Origin: JBLMYQ01 sp050260055
Lineage (GTDB): Bacteria > Bacillota > Clostridia > Acetivibrionales > UBA4821
NCBI GenBank assembly: GCA_050260055.1
Contig: JBLNBO010000018.1
Location: 4,827 to 68,826 of the forward strand
DNA length: 64,000 nt
Direction of reading: 5' to 3'
Position numbers and translations under genes: made by a program. How positions within the stretch are numbered: the first letter of the stretch is position 1; each line of letters opens with the position of its first letter. The notes beneath the pieces were generated by a model, which saw only the letters and a program-made list of their open reading frames with translations, was not told the origin of the DNA and did no database searches. Below, in pieces: positions 33,958 to 43,412 of this stretch.

Positions 33958-35586
33958 TTACTTTAACACATTAACCATGGTTTGTTCAAGATTTTTGAGT
34001 TTTGATTTTAGCATTAAAATTTGCTCATCGTCTTTTTCTTCCTTCAAATCCGCCTTTAGTATTTCGGTAAGTTCATTCAACTCTTCCTTCAAGGTTTCCA
34101 AATACTCCAAGATAGCTAACCTAACATAAGTCTGCTTGACTTCACAGATAGTATTCTCAGTTTTGCTTATTTCATTTCCTGAGATTGTATAAACCTCACC
34201 CCTATCAGGAATAACACAATCGAGATTATGCCTGCTCTTTATTAAACCTGCAAAGGTATCTTGAACTGCTGAATCACCATGAACAAGAAATACTTTTGAC
34301 GGCTTCTTTTTAAATAAACCAAGCCATCTCATCAAGCCATCCTGGTCAGCATGGCCTGAAAACCCATCAATTGATTCTATACGGGCATTTACCGAAATTT
34401 CTTCTCCAAAAATTTTTACCTTTTTAGCACCGTCCAATATTTTTCTTCCCAAAGTACCCTGCGCTTGATATCCAACAAATAGTATTGTACTTTCCGGCTT
34501 CCAAAGATTATGCTTTAAGTGGTGCTTAATTCTACCAGCTTCGCACATTCCACTGGCAGAAATTATGATTATATTATCAGAAATATCGTTTAGCGCCTTT
34601 GATTCATCTGCTGTTCTTGTAAAATGCAATTCGGGAAAATCAAGTGGGTTATCCCCGCTTGCTATAAACTTGCTTGCTTCCTCGTCAAAACAATCTGTAT
34701 TGTTTTCAAAAATTTGAGTAGCAGAAACAGCTAGAGGGCTGTCTACATAAACAGGGATTTCTTTTAACTTTTTTAGTTTTTCCTTATATTTCTCATGGTC
34801 TTTATGGAGGTTATATAAAATTTCCTGGGTTCTCCCAACTGCAAATGAAGGAATAACAACATTTCCGCCATTATTTATGGTTTCTGTTACTATATCAAGA
34901 AACTCTTCCGCCTTATCTCCGTGATTGGAGTGTTTTCTGTCTCCATAAGTCGATTCCATTATGACATAATCAGCATCTTCAATTATGGTTGGTTCTCTAA
35001 GCATTGGAATACGCTGATTTCCAAGGTCTCCAGTAAACACCACTTTTGTTTCCTCATCGTTCTCTGATACCCATATTTCTAATATAGCTGAGCCTAAAAT
35101 ATGGCCAGCATCTCTGAATTTTACTCTGATATCATCACCAATTTTTACTTCTTCATCATACTTAACCTTCTTGAAAAGTTTCAGGCAATCTACTGCGTCT
35201 TGCATAGTATAAAGAGGCTTTACAAGATGTTTATCCTGCCTTGCCCTTTTTTTATTTAACCATTCAATTTCCATTTCTTGAATGTGCCCGCTATCGGGAA
35301 GCATTATTTCACAAAGCTCAGCCGTAGCTTTAGTAGTAATAATTTCTCCTTTAAACCCGTCAAGGTACAACTTTGGAATTCTTCCGCTGTGGTCTATATG
35401 TGCATGGGTTAAAAGAACACAATCAATCATTGCCGGATTGAAAGCAAAGTTCTCATTGTTAAGCTCGGTTTCCTTTGTCTGACCCTGATACATACCGCAA
35501 TCAATAAGTACTTTCCTTTTTGATGTTTCCAAAAGAAAACATGACCCAGTAACAGTCTTTGCAGCCCCCAAGAAGCTGATATTCAT
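33958..35586 (-). CDS. MBL-fold beta-CASP RNase (RNA-processing exonuclease family), 542 aa
   Basis: ATG at 35586 follows GAGGAGTGATTCT; the frame is open 258 bases further but without a ribosome site. The metallo-beta-lactamase core has LTHAHIDHSGRIP (HxHxDH), GHILGSA and FTGDLG. The beta-CASP region contains SGMCEAGRIKHHL and GFSGHADQDGL. The last ~75 residues are a charged coiled coil. It is related to CPSF73/YSH1-type and RNase J-type nucleases but is shorter than RNase J. It is monocistronic. Confidence 0.9.
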   Translation of the reverse strand: MNISFLGAAKTVTGSCFLLETSKRKVLIDCGMYQGQTKETELNNENFAFNPAMIDCVLLTHAHIDHSGRIPKLYLDGFKGEIITTKATAELCEIMLPDSGHIQEMEIEWLNKKRARQDKHLVKPLYTMQDAVDCLKLFKKVKYDEEVKIGDDIRVKFRDAGHILGSAILEIWVSENDEETKVVFTGDLGNQRIPMLREPTIIEDADYVIMESTYGDRKHSNHGDKAEEFLDIVTETINNGGNVVIPSFAVGRTQEILYNLHKDHEKYKEKLKKLKEIPVYVDSPLAVSATQIFENNTDCFDEEASKFIASGDNPLDFPELHFTRTADESKALNDISDNIIIISASGMCEAGRIKHHLKHNLWKPESTILFVGYQAQGTLGRKILDGAKKVKIFGEEISVNARIESIDGFSGHADQDGLMRWLGLFKKKPSKVFLVHGDSAVQDTFAGLIKSRHNLDCVIPDRGEVYTISGNEISKTENTICEVKQTYVRLAILEYLETLKEELNELTEILKADLKEEKDDEQILMLKSKLKNLEQTMVNVLK

Positions 35587-35759
35587 AGAATCACTCCTCA
35601 AAATTAGTTTACAATTGAAACTGATAATTAGACGTACAAACGATTTATTTTGTAAGATAATATGATTGACTAACTTATATATATTCGATATAAATTTCTT
35701 CTTTCCTTTTATTTGTGACATAATTCTTAGGGTAGAATGATTTGTTATTTTCGGGGACT

Positions 35760-36126
35760 GAGCAAAGAAGTATCTTTGCAGTTTCTTTACCGCTTTTGAC
35801 CGACCAAAATCGGCGGAAAAGTCGCCACTCGCCGTGGAGGCCATTACGGGTACAATAAGAAACTTCTACGAAGTCTCTTATAAACAGTTACATAAGCGAG
35901 CAGAGAAGTTTTCGCATCCATTTGAACGGACCAGCTTAGAGATTCTATTTCGCAAGTGCAGGCTGAAGCCGTAAAAATGGCAGGATGCCGTTTTTAAGTT
36001 TAAGCAGCAAGGATGCTGCTATTAAACTGACGGCGGGAAGGCAAAGCAAGAAATTAGAAGCTCTTGATGGGAAGTGGGGATGCAGAGGAGGAGATTGCAA
36101 AAGAGGAACTCTAAGTTCCTCTTTTG
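35760..36126 (+). ncRNA. Candidate structured RNA with GGA-bearing hairpin loops upstream of fapA
   Basis: There is no coding frame in the 688-bp gap 35587-36274, yet this part is GC-richer and full of stems. They are GCAAAGA/TCTTTGC (35762-35779), GGC-TGAA-GCC (35961-35970), AAAAATGGC-AGGAT-GCCGTTTTT (35973-35995) and AGTTTAA+GCAGC around AAGGAT (35997-36028). A final 13-bp stem (36098-36126) may end it, though with few T. Several loops or loop edges expose AGGAT/AAGGATG, the type of site bound by CsrA. About a dozen GGA trinucleotides are scattered through it. Direction and function are inferred; 35587-35759 shows nothing clear. Confidence 0.5.
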
Positions 36127-36197
36127 AGATGAGGCGTTAGAGTGACTCAAAAAAATTTTATTCAGTTAACAATAACTACATATTTTGTAATTATTGT

Positions 36198-36224
36198 TAA
36201 CCTTCCAAAATTTTCATCCGATAT
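36198..36224 (+). promoter_or_regulatory. Candidate sigma-D (sigma-28) promoter of fapA, overlapped by an inverted repeat
   Basis: TAAC, exactly 15 bases, TCCGATAT closely resembles the flagellar consensus TAAA-N15-GCCGATAA. An 11-bp inverted repeat GTTAACAATAA/TTATTGTTAAC (36165-36201) overlaps the -35 box. Confidence 0.6.
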
Positions 36225-36274
36225 ATATAGTGAAGATAAAATAGCTACAGCTTAAAAACAAGGAGGTTGATAAT

Positions 36275-38074
36275 ATGCTTAGCTATGCAGCATTACTTTT
36301 TAAATCAAAAAAAGAAGAAAAGACAGACGGCAAGGCTTGGATTAAAAACAAAAAGGTCTTTGTCAAGGATGAAAAAGGCCTTGGAAACAAACCTGTAATT
36401 TGTCCTGCGCAGGGAATAACAGTAATAGTTAATAATAAAGAATATAATTCTCCTGTTTCTATATCTGAAATGGATAAAGTAGAGCTTAAAACCAGCCCGA
36501 TTTTCAGGAAAGAATCAATTGAAGTATGTATATCTGAAAACCAGGCAGAAGTTTGGCTCAAAACTACTCCAGAGCAAGTCATCCGTTACGAAATTTTAGA
36601 TTCACAACCCTCCAACAGACTTGAAATAAAAACCCTTGAAGTTTTTCAAAATGTAAAACTTATTTCTGCAGAAGATATCTATTATAAGCTTTCTGAGCTT
36701 AACATCTCTACAGGAATACATGATCAGGCAATAATAGAAGCATGCAAAACATACACTAAGAAAGAATTACTAATTGCTTCAAGTATGCCTGCTGCTCTAG
36801 CAGAAGATGCCTGGGTTGAATACTTTTTTACTGGAACTGATTATGAAGTAACCCTAAACGAAAATAAATATGGCAAGGTTGATTTCAAAAATACTGTTGA
36901 CTACAAAAGCTCACAAACTGGGGACATTCTTGCAGTAAAGCATTCTATGAAGTATGGCGAAGCTGGCATCTCAGTTACTGGAGGAGTTATTAATCCTGGA
37001 ACACCAAAAGATATTACTCTAAAAGCTGGGAACGGCGTTGTAATAGAAGGTAATGGCCGAATCGCACGCTGTATCAAACCTGGAAAAGCTCAAAAGAAAA
37101 TTGACGGAAGTATGGTGACCATAAGTATAAATGAAAACCTTGAAATTAATAAGAACATTGATATTAGAACCGGAAATGTAAAATTCAGCGGTAATGTCAT
37201 AGTAAACGGTTCAATAAAGGAAGCAATGGAAGTAGCTTCAAATGGTAATATTAATGTAAATGGAGATTCACTTTTTTCATTAATTAAATCAGACAACAAT
37301 ATTGAAATAACCGGAAATGTAATTTCAAGCAAGATTGAGACAACAGAAATCAAAAAAATCAGTAACTCACCATGTAAATACTTTGACCCAGCAATTGCTC
37401 TTTTGGGTGAAATAATTTACCAAATAGAGTCATCATGCGGTGGAAAATCTCTTCATGATATTTATCCGTCGGGAATTTCGGCAAAAGTTAAAGAAATAAT
37501 CCGAGCAAGAGATCCGAAATTCTACAATTTAATTAAAAATCTTATAACAGCCTTAAAAACCAGAAAATATGAACATTTAAATGAAAAGGCTGAAGAAATG
37601 ATTACAGCACTTAAAATTTTAATGAATAACTGTGAAGATATAAAAACTCTTGATCAACTTTATGAAATTAAAGCTATTATATCCTGGTCAACCTATATTC
37701 TTATGCAAGGCACTGAAAAAGAAGGAAATGTAAACATTAATTATGCAGTTAATTCTAGCATAAACGCAAAAGGAAATGTAAGAATAGGCATTAAGGGATG
37801 TATAAACTGCTTAATCTACTCAAAAGGAAAAGTTATTATATCCGGAATCGTAAGAGGTGGAAAAATTCATTCAGACCAATCTGTTGAACTTACACAAGTT
37901 GGGTCTAGCACCGGTACTTCAACAACCATATCGGTTTCAGAAAATGGCACAATTAAAGCTGATAAGGTATATGCAGAAACTGTAATAAAAGTAGGAGATT
38001 TCTCGTATAGATTCATTGAAACAGAGGAAAAAGTGAATGCACATATTGAAGATGGCAAAATAGTATTGAGATAG
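36275..38074 (+). CDS. fapA: FapA-family (DUF342) protein, 599 aa
   Basis: ATG at 36275 follows AAGGAGGTTGATA. The N-terminal third is a mixed domain, with the FapA_N part around residues 165-245 (DAWVEYFF, VDYKSSQTGDILA). It is followed by a long parallel-beta-helix region rich in V-x-G-N/V-x-G-S turns, the DUF342 signature. A helical insert (about 365-480) interrupts the helix. FapA proteins are linked to flagellar assembly and polar organisation in other bacteria. The sigma-D-like promoter fits that. No other flagellar gene is in the window. Confidence 0.88.
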   Translation: MLSYAALLFKSKKEEKTDGKAWIKNKKVFVKDEKGLGNKPVICPAQGITVIVNNKEYNSPVSISEMDKVELKTSPIFRKESIEVCISENQAEVWLKTTPEQVIRYEILDSQPSNRLEIKTLEVFQNVKLISAEDIYYKLSELNISTGIHDQAIIEACKTYTKKELLIASSMPAALAEDAWVEYFFTGTDYEVTLNENKYGKVDFKNTVDYKSSQTGDILAVKHSMKYGEAGISVTGGVINPGTPKDITLKAGNGVVIEGNGRIARCIKPGKAQKKIDGSMVTISINENLEINKNIDIRTGNVKFSGNVIVNGSIKEAMEVASNGNINVNGDSLFSLIKSDNNIEITGNVISSKIETTEIKKISNSPCKYFDPAIALLGEIIYQIESSCGGKSLHDIYPSGISAKVKEIIRARDPKFYNLIKNLITALKTRKYEHLNEKAEEMITALKILMNNCEDIKTLDQLYEIKAIISWSTYILMQGTEKEGNVNINYAVNSSINAKGNVRIGIKGCINCLIYSKGKVIISGIVRGGKIHSDQSVELTQVGSSTGTSTTISVSENGTIKADKVYAETVIKVGDFSYRFIETEEKVNAHIEDGKIVLR

Positions 38075-38122
38075 AATAAAAAACGGGGGGACATTTCATA
38101 TGCCCCCCGTTTTTATTCTATC
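38071..38122. terminator. Bidirectional terminator shared by fapA and ftsK, overlapping both 3' ends
   Basis: A 52-bp near-perfect inverted repeat: GATAGAATAAAAA and CGGGGGG arms with a ~12-base loop. It contains the fapA stop and the last codons and stop of ftsK. Confidence 0.93.
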
Positions 38123-40461
38123 TCTTTAATTTCTTCCCACTGCTGTCTGCTCATCAAGACTCTTCTTGGTTTGCTTCCTTCAAAGCCACCAATTATACCT
38201 CTAGCTTCCAGCTGATCAATAAGTCTTGCCGCTCTAGCATATCCAACTTTGAATCTTCTCTGTATAATCGAAATTGAAGCCTGTCCCGAATCAATAATCA
38301 TATCCGCAACTTGTGGAAGAAGTACATCATTATCTCCAGGATCAGGTTCACCTTGAACCGATTCACTTTCAAGCTTTTCAATAATATCCGTATTATAATC
38401 TGCCTGTCCCTGTGTCTTTACGAAATCAACAATTGCTTCAACTTCCTTATCCGTAATAAATGTTCCTTGCAGTCTGATGGGCTTTGGCTCCCCAACCGGA
38501 TAATAAAGCATATCGCCTTTCCCTAGAAGTTTTTCTGCTCCCGCAGAATCTAGTATTGTTCTGGAATCAACCTGGGAAGAGACTGCAAAGGATATCCTTG
38601 ATGGGATATTTGCCTTAATTACTCCAGTTATTACATCAACCGAAGGCCTTTGTGTTGCAATTATCAGGTGCATTCCAGCTGCTCTGGCCATTTGTGCAAG
38701 CCTGCATATTGCATCTTCAACGTCATTTGGAGCAACCATCATTAAGTCTGCAAGCTCATCAATTATTATCATTATTTGAGGCAGGGTTGCACCTGCTTCC
38801 TGCTCCTGCATAACTGCATTATAGCCCTTTAAATCCCTCACTCCTCTTTCTGCGAAAAGATTATATCTGCTTATCATTTCCTGAACGGCCCAGTTTAGAG
38901 CGCCTGCTGCCTTTTTAGGGTCAGTAACCACAGGAATTAATAAGTGCGGTATTCCATTATATACGCCAAGTTCAACCACTTTTGGGTCTACCATAAGCAT
39001 CTTAACCTGGTCAGGCCTTGCCTTATATAAAATACTAGCTATAAGTGTGTTTATACACACACTCTTTCCTGAACCAGTTGCACCCGCTATAAGCAAATGG
39101 GGCATTCTTGCTATATCTCCAACAACAATTTTACCGCCAATATCCTTTCCAATAGAAAATGCAAGATTTGAAGGATAATTCTTAAATTCTCTCGATTCAA
39201 TTATTTCCCTTAAGTAAACTGCTGAAACCTCTTTATTGGGCAGTTCAATTCCTACTGCTGCTTTTCCCGGAATTGGAGCTTCAATTCTAACCGCAGGTGC
39301 AGCAAGATTCAACGCGAGATCATCTGCTAATCCCACAATTTTGCTGACTTTTACCCCTGCCCCAGGAGAAAGTTCATACCTTGTAACAGTAGGCCCTCTG
39401 CTGACATTAATAACCTTTGCACTTACACCAAAGCTTGAAAGTGTTTCCTCAAGCTTAATTGCAGTATCCTTAACATCCCTTTTCGAGCCTGCATTATCAA
39501 TATTAGTCGGCGGCTTTAAAAGTTCAACAGGCGGGAATACATAATCATAATCTTTCTTCTCAATAGTATTATGCTCTAGTTCAATTTCTTCAACTGTTTT
39601 TTGTTCTTTCCCTTTTACCTCGTTGCAAATTTCTTGATCAATATTAGCTTTCTTTGCAACCGCCTTAACCTTCTTTATATGAGTTTCCTCTTCAATTTCC
39701 GGACCAAACTGACGTTCAATTTCATTAAGCCTTTGAACATCAAAAGGCTTTCGAATATTTTTCCCTTGTTTTTCTTCGAGAGCCTGCACATATTTATTTG
39801 TTTCCTTTACATGGGCATGAATTTTTTCTTTCGGCTCTATTGAAAAAATATTGTTTAATTTTGCTCCAATTCCCCTAAGCGCTAAAACCATATCTACAGG
39901 GTGGTATCCGGTTATTACTACAAGAATAACTGCAAAAACAGCAAATAAGACTATTCCTGCGCCAACCTCACCAAAAACCAGGACAAGGGGCACAGTCAGG
40001 ATTCCTCCGACAATTCCGCCTCCCATCATATCTTTTCCAAAAGAATAAAAATTCTGCAAATTTCTTGTAAACTCATATTCAGAATTATATATTCCATGGG
40101 TGTCAAATAAATATAGAAGACAGGAAATAAGTACGAGAATTATAGCCGCCGAAATGGTTCTTCTCTTAATATCTCTGCCGTTGCCTACTACTATATTCCA
40201 TCCAAAATAAAACACAACAAAAACTGCAATGAATCCCGCCAGACCAAATAGCCCCAGAATAAAATCTTTTGTAAAAATCCCGAATGGACCCGATTCTTGA
40301 GTCATAAACATAGAAACAAATAATAATACCGCTGTAAAGATTATCAAAATTCCGATAATACTTTGGGATAATCGTTTAGTTGCAGCTTCTTCAGGCGTTT
40401 CTACATGAACGCGCTTAATTTGTTTTTTCTTTGGTTTTTTATCATTGTTTGTGTTTTTCAA
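38113..40461 (-). CDS. ftsK: FtsK/SpoIIIE DNA translocase, 782 aa
   Basis: TTG at 40461 is nine bases past AGGAGG. Four N-terminal helices (about 35-200) anchor it at the septum. A charged linker precedes the motor domain with Walker A GATGSGKSV (~462) and IIIDELADLMM (~565). The C-terminal gamma winged helix (YARAARLIDQLEARGIIG) reads chromosome polarity sequences. It moves chromosomal DNA through the closing septum in division or sporulation. Whether it is FtsK or SpoIIIE by role cannot be told. Confidence 0.95.
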   Translation of the reverse strand: MKNTNNDKKPKKKQIKRVHVETPEEAATKRLSQSIIGILIIFTAVLLFVSMFMTQESGPFGIFTKDFILGLFGLAGFIAVFVVFYFGWNIVVGNGRDIKRRTISAAIILVLISCLLYLFDTHGIYNSEYEFTRNLQNFYSFGKDMMGGGIVGGILTVPLVLVFGEVGAGIVLFAVFAVILVVITGYHPVDMVLALRGIGAKLNNIFSIEPKEKIHAHVKETNKYVQALEEKQGKNIRKPFDVQRLNEIERQFGPEIEEETHIKKVKAVAKKANIDQEICNEVKGKEQKTVEEIELEHNTIEKKDYDYVFPPVELLKPPTNIDNAGSKRDVKDTAIKLEETLSSFGVSAKVINVSRGPTVTRYELSPGAGVKVSKIVGLADDLALNLAAPAVRIEAPIPGKAAVGIELPNKEVSAVYLREIIESREFKNYPSNLAFSIGKDIGGKIVVGDIARMPHLLIAGATGSGKSVCINTLIASILYKARPDQVKMLMVDPKVVELGVYNGIPHLLIPVVTDPKKAAGALNWAVQEMISRYNLFAERGVRDLKGYNAVMQEQEAGATLPQIMIIIDELADLMMVAPNDVEDAICRLAQMARAAGMHLIIATQRPSVDVITGVIKANIPSRISFAVSSQVDSRTILDSAGAEKLLGKGDMLYYPVGEPKPIRLQGTFITDKEVEAIVDFVKTQGQADYNTDIIEKLESESVQGEPDPGDNDVLLPQVADMIIDSGQASISIIQRRFKVGYARAARLIDQLEARGIIGGFEGSKPRRVLMSRQQWEEIKEIE

Positions 40462-40574
40462 TAGGATTAGCCTCCTAAACTATGCAGCAATTAATTGTTA
40501 TAAATAATAAAGAAATATTTTCAAGAATAAATATACCATAAAAAATGACAATAATAAAGGAGGTGTGGCAAGGG

Positions 40575-40603
40575 TTGAAATATAATTTTATATAATATAT
40601 ACT
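40575..40603 (+). promoter_or_regulatory. Candidate promoter of pta-ackA
   Basis: TTGAAA, 17 bases, TATACT, 78 bp before the pta ATG. Confidence 0.6.
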
Positions 40604-40680
40604 AATTTATGAATTTATTTCTATTTATTTTTTTCAAATCTTTTCTTCACCCTTTTATCAATATTTTCAGGAGGATTATT

Positions 40681-41676
40681 ATGGGCTTTATTGATACAGT
40701 TAAAGAGTTGGCAAAAAAAGAACGAAAAAAAATTGTTCTGCCAGAAGGTTCAGATGCTAGAGTAGTAAAAGCTGCAAGCATGATTATTGCTGAAGATATT
40801 GCTGATATTGTCATTCTAGGAAACAAGGATGAAATAATAAAATTGTCTGATGGTGCAGATATCTCTAAGGCTGAAATAATTAATCCATTGACTTCTCCTA
40901 GACTAGAAGAATACTGCCAATTTTTCTATGATCTAAGAAAAAATAAAGGAATAACAATTGAGCAAGCAAGAGAAATAGTAAAAGATGAGTTATATTTTGC
41001 CAGCATGATGGTTAAATCCGGCCATGCAGATGGAGTTGTTTCCGGCGCAATTCATTCAACTTCCGATACACTCCGCCCAGCACTACAAATAATTAAAACA
41101 GCACCAAATGTTAAACTTGTTTCAGCTTTCTTTATTATGGTTGTTCCTGACACAAGTTTTGGTGAAAATGGTGTTCTGTTATATGCTGACAGCGGATTGG
41201 TTGAAAATCCGGATGCAGAACAACTTTCAGAAATTGCTGTTTCATCGGCAAAGACTTTTAGACAATTAGTCGGTGCAGTTCCTAAAGTGGCAATGCTCTC
41301 GTATTCAACTAAAGGAAGTGCAAGCAGTGAACTAACTGACAAGGTAATTAAAGCAACCGAACTTGCAAAACAAAAAGCTCCCGATACATTGATTGATGGT
41401 GAAATGCAGGGAGATGCAGCATTAATACCTAAAGTTGCCAGTTCAAAAGCACCCGGAAGCCCTGTTGCAGGAATGGCAAATGTTCTTATATTCCCTGATT
41501 TGAATTGTGGAAACATTGCATATAAATTAACAGAAAGGCTTGCAAAAGCCGAGGCCTACGGCCCTATTACACAGGGACTTGCAAAACCTATAAATGACCT
41601 TTCTAGAGGATGTAAAGCTGAAGACATAGTTGGGGTTGTTGCAATTACATGCGTTCAAGCTCAACAACTCGATTAA
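40681..41676 (+). CDS. pta: Phosphate acetyltransferase, 331 aa
   Basis: It converts acetyl-CoA and phosphate to acetyl-phosphate. ATG at 40681 follows TCAGGAGGATTATT and gives the short Pta length; a further in-frame start has no ribosome site. Recognisable segments are IVLPEGSDARV near the N-terminus, GHADGVVSGAIHST, LSYSTKGSA, DGEMQGDAAL and FPDLNCGNIAYK. It is followed 29 bp later by ackA in one operon, the standard ATP-yielding acetate route of anaerobes. Confidence 0.97.
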   Translation: MGFIDTVKELAKKERKKIVLPEGSDARVVKAASMIIAEDIADIVILGNKDEIIKLSDGADISKAEIINPLTSPRLEEYCQFFYDLRKNKGITIEQAREIVKDELYFASMMVKSGHADGVVSGAIHSTSDTLRPALQIIKTAPNVKLVSAFFIMVVPDTSFGENGVLLYADSGLVENPDAEQLSEIAVSSAKTFRQLVGAVPKVAMLSYSTKGSASSELTDKVIKATELAKQKAPDTLIDGEMQGDAALIPKVASSKAPGSPVAGMANVLIFPDLNCGNIAYKLTERLAKAEAYGPITQGLAKPINDLSRGCKAEDIVGVVAITCVQAQQLD

Positions 41677-41705
41677 AGTATTAATAATAAAAAGGAGAGA
41701 GATTC

Positions 41706-42917
41706 GTGATTATTCTTGTTATTAATTGTGGTAGTTCTTCACTCAAGTATCAACTTATCAACATGTCTACAGAAGAAGTTTTGTCAAAAGGTATATGCGA
41801 TAGAATCGGATTGGAAGGTTCTTTCCTCAAACACAGAACTGGAGAAGAAGATGATATTATTGTAAATCAGCCAATCCCTGATCACAAATCCGCAGTACAA
41901 ATTGTATTAGATTATTTATCACATAAGGAGCACGGTTCAATAGATTCATTGGCAGATATAACAGCTGTGGGTCATCGTGTAGTACATGGGGGAGAATTTT
42001 TTCATGATGCAGCACTTATAAATGATAATGTTATAGACGCGATTAAACAGTGCTGTTCTCTGGCTCCACTCCACAACCCCTCAAATCTAATAGGAATTGA
42101 AGCCTGTCAGCATCTTTTACCTGATGTTCCGATGGTAGCTGTTTTTGATACAGCTTTTCATCAAGCAATGCCAAAATATGCATATTTATATGGACTTCCT
42201 TATAAATTCTATGAACAATATAAAATCAGAAGATATGGCTTTCATGGAACTTCCCATAAATATGTAGCAAATCGTGCAGCGAATTTCGTAGGAATTCCTA
42301 TTGAAGAGCTGAAGATAATCACATGTCATCTTGGCAGCGGTTCAAGCATATGTGCAGTTGACAGAGGCGAATCAATCGATACATCTATGGGCTATACTCC
42401 TTTGGAAGGGCTGGTAATGGGAACAAGATGTGGAAGTATTGACCCGGCAATTGTTCCTGTAATAATGGAGAAAGAAGGCCTAGGAATACAAGAAATTAAT
42501 GAATTAATGAATAAAAAATCCGGTATTTTAGGCGTATCAGGAATGAGCAGTGATTTCAGAGATATACAAAAAGCAGCCTATCAGTATAATGAGATGGCAC
42601 AGCTTACGGTAGATATATTCTGTTACAATATCAAAAAATATATCGGACAATATATAGCTGCATTAAATGGTATTAATATAATCGTATTTACTGGCGGAAT
42701 AGGTGAGCATGATTGGAGAGTCCGTAAAAAATCGCTAGAAAATCTAGATTATCTTGGTATTACAATTGATAATGAAAAGAATAGAAATGCAGTTCACAAG
42801 ACACTTACTAATGATGAGCTCGAAATAACCGGAGGTCGTTCAAAAGTTAGGACCCTTGTTATACACACAAACGAAGAACTAACCATAGCTAAAGAAACAG
42901 CTAAGATATTAAAATAA
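41706..42917 (+). CDS. ackA: Acetate kinase, 403 aa
   Basis: It makes ATP and acetate from acetyl-phosphate. GTG at 41706 is seven bases past AAAGGAGAG. The family signatures are VINCGSSSLKYQ at the N-terminus, the catalytic FDTAFHQAMP segment, RRYGFHGTSHKYV, HLGSGSS and FTGGIGEH. The length is normal. It is co-transcribed with pta. Confidence 0.98.
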   Translation: MIILVINCGSSSLKYQLINMSTEEVLSKGICDRIGLEGSFLKHRTGEEDDIIVNQPIPDHKSAVQIVLDYLSHKEHGSIDSLADITAVGHRVVHGGEFFHDAALINDNVIDAIKQCCSLAPLHNPSNLIGIEACQHLLPDVPMVAVFDTAFHQAMPKYAYLYGLPYKFYEQYKIRRYGFHGTSHKYVANRAANFVGIPIEELKIITCHLGSGSSICAVDRGESIDTSMGYTPLEGLVMGTRCGSIDPAIVPVIMEKEGLGIQEINELMNKKSGILGVSGMSSDFRDIQKAAYQYNEMAQLTVDIFCYNIKKYIGQYIAALNGINIIVFTGGIGEHDWRVRKKSLENLDYLGITIDNEKNRNAVHKTLTNDELEITGGRSKVRTLVIHTNEELTIAKETAKILK

Positions 42918-42920
42918 TAT

Positions 42921-42949
42921 TTGACAACAAAATACCCAGATGCTAATAT
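42921..42949 (+). promoter_or_regulatory. Sigma-A promoter of the lysine-biosynthesis operon
   Basis: Consensus TTGACA, 17 bases, TAATAT, beginning right after the ackA stop and 30 bp before the riboswitch. Confidence 0.88.
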
Positions 42950-42979
42950 TATAACATTAAAAAGCCTAGTTTAATATCA

Positions 42980-43160
42980 TAAGGTAGAGGTTGCACTTTT
43001 AAAGAGTACTGTTTTTAAGGAGTTCGAGCTTCAATGATAAGACAGAAAAGGTAAAAGTGCCGAAGGAATAATTAACTCGTATAATTATTACCTGGGCGTG
43101 ACGTTAATAGCGGCGCGACTGTCATCGAGAACTCGATGGAGTGCTATCTGTTATTGAAAT
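42980..43160 (+). promoter_or_regulatory. Lysine riboswitch (L-box) aptamer
   Basis: The conserved elements appear in order: AGAGGTTGC (about 42986), AAGAGTA, a P2/P3 arm, AAAAGTGCCGAAG (about 43054), CTGGGC, a GACTGTCATC...GATGGAGTGCTA segment and a closing AT-rich arm. It is followed by an intrinsic terminator and by asd-dapA-dapB, all lysine/diaminopimelate genes, so lysine should stop transcription. Boundaries are approximate. Confidence 0.92.
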
Positions 43161-43210
43161 TGAATGCGGCAAGGTTTGCATCTAAGCTTGCTTTGTCGTA
43201 TTCCAATACA

Positions 43211-43235
43211 GCTGGTCCATCAAGACCGGCTTTTT
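43211..43235 (+). terminator. Riboswitch-controlled terminator
   Basis: Stem GCTGGTC/GACCGGC with one wobble, a 6-base loop and TTTTT. It lies between the aptamer and asd. The 170 bp from there to asd hold no gene. Confidence 0.88.
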
Positions 43236-43412
43236 GCATTTTAAAAGTGTTTTTTTATAATAAACAATTAACATTAATAACATATAATAATATATAATAT
43301 TAGTGCTAGGTATATTATTAAAGAATGCTCTTAAATATTTATTATATAGATACATCATTTGCCGGAAGTTATTAAATGGCGGCTGCATATTATTTTTACT
43401 GGAGGGATAATT

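Noticed and set aside
35587..35844. 86-residue N-terminal extension of the beta-CASP RNase
   Set aside because: The internal ATG has a good ribosome site and starts the conserved MBL fold; the extension lacks one.
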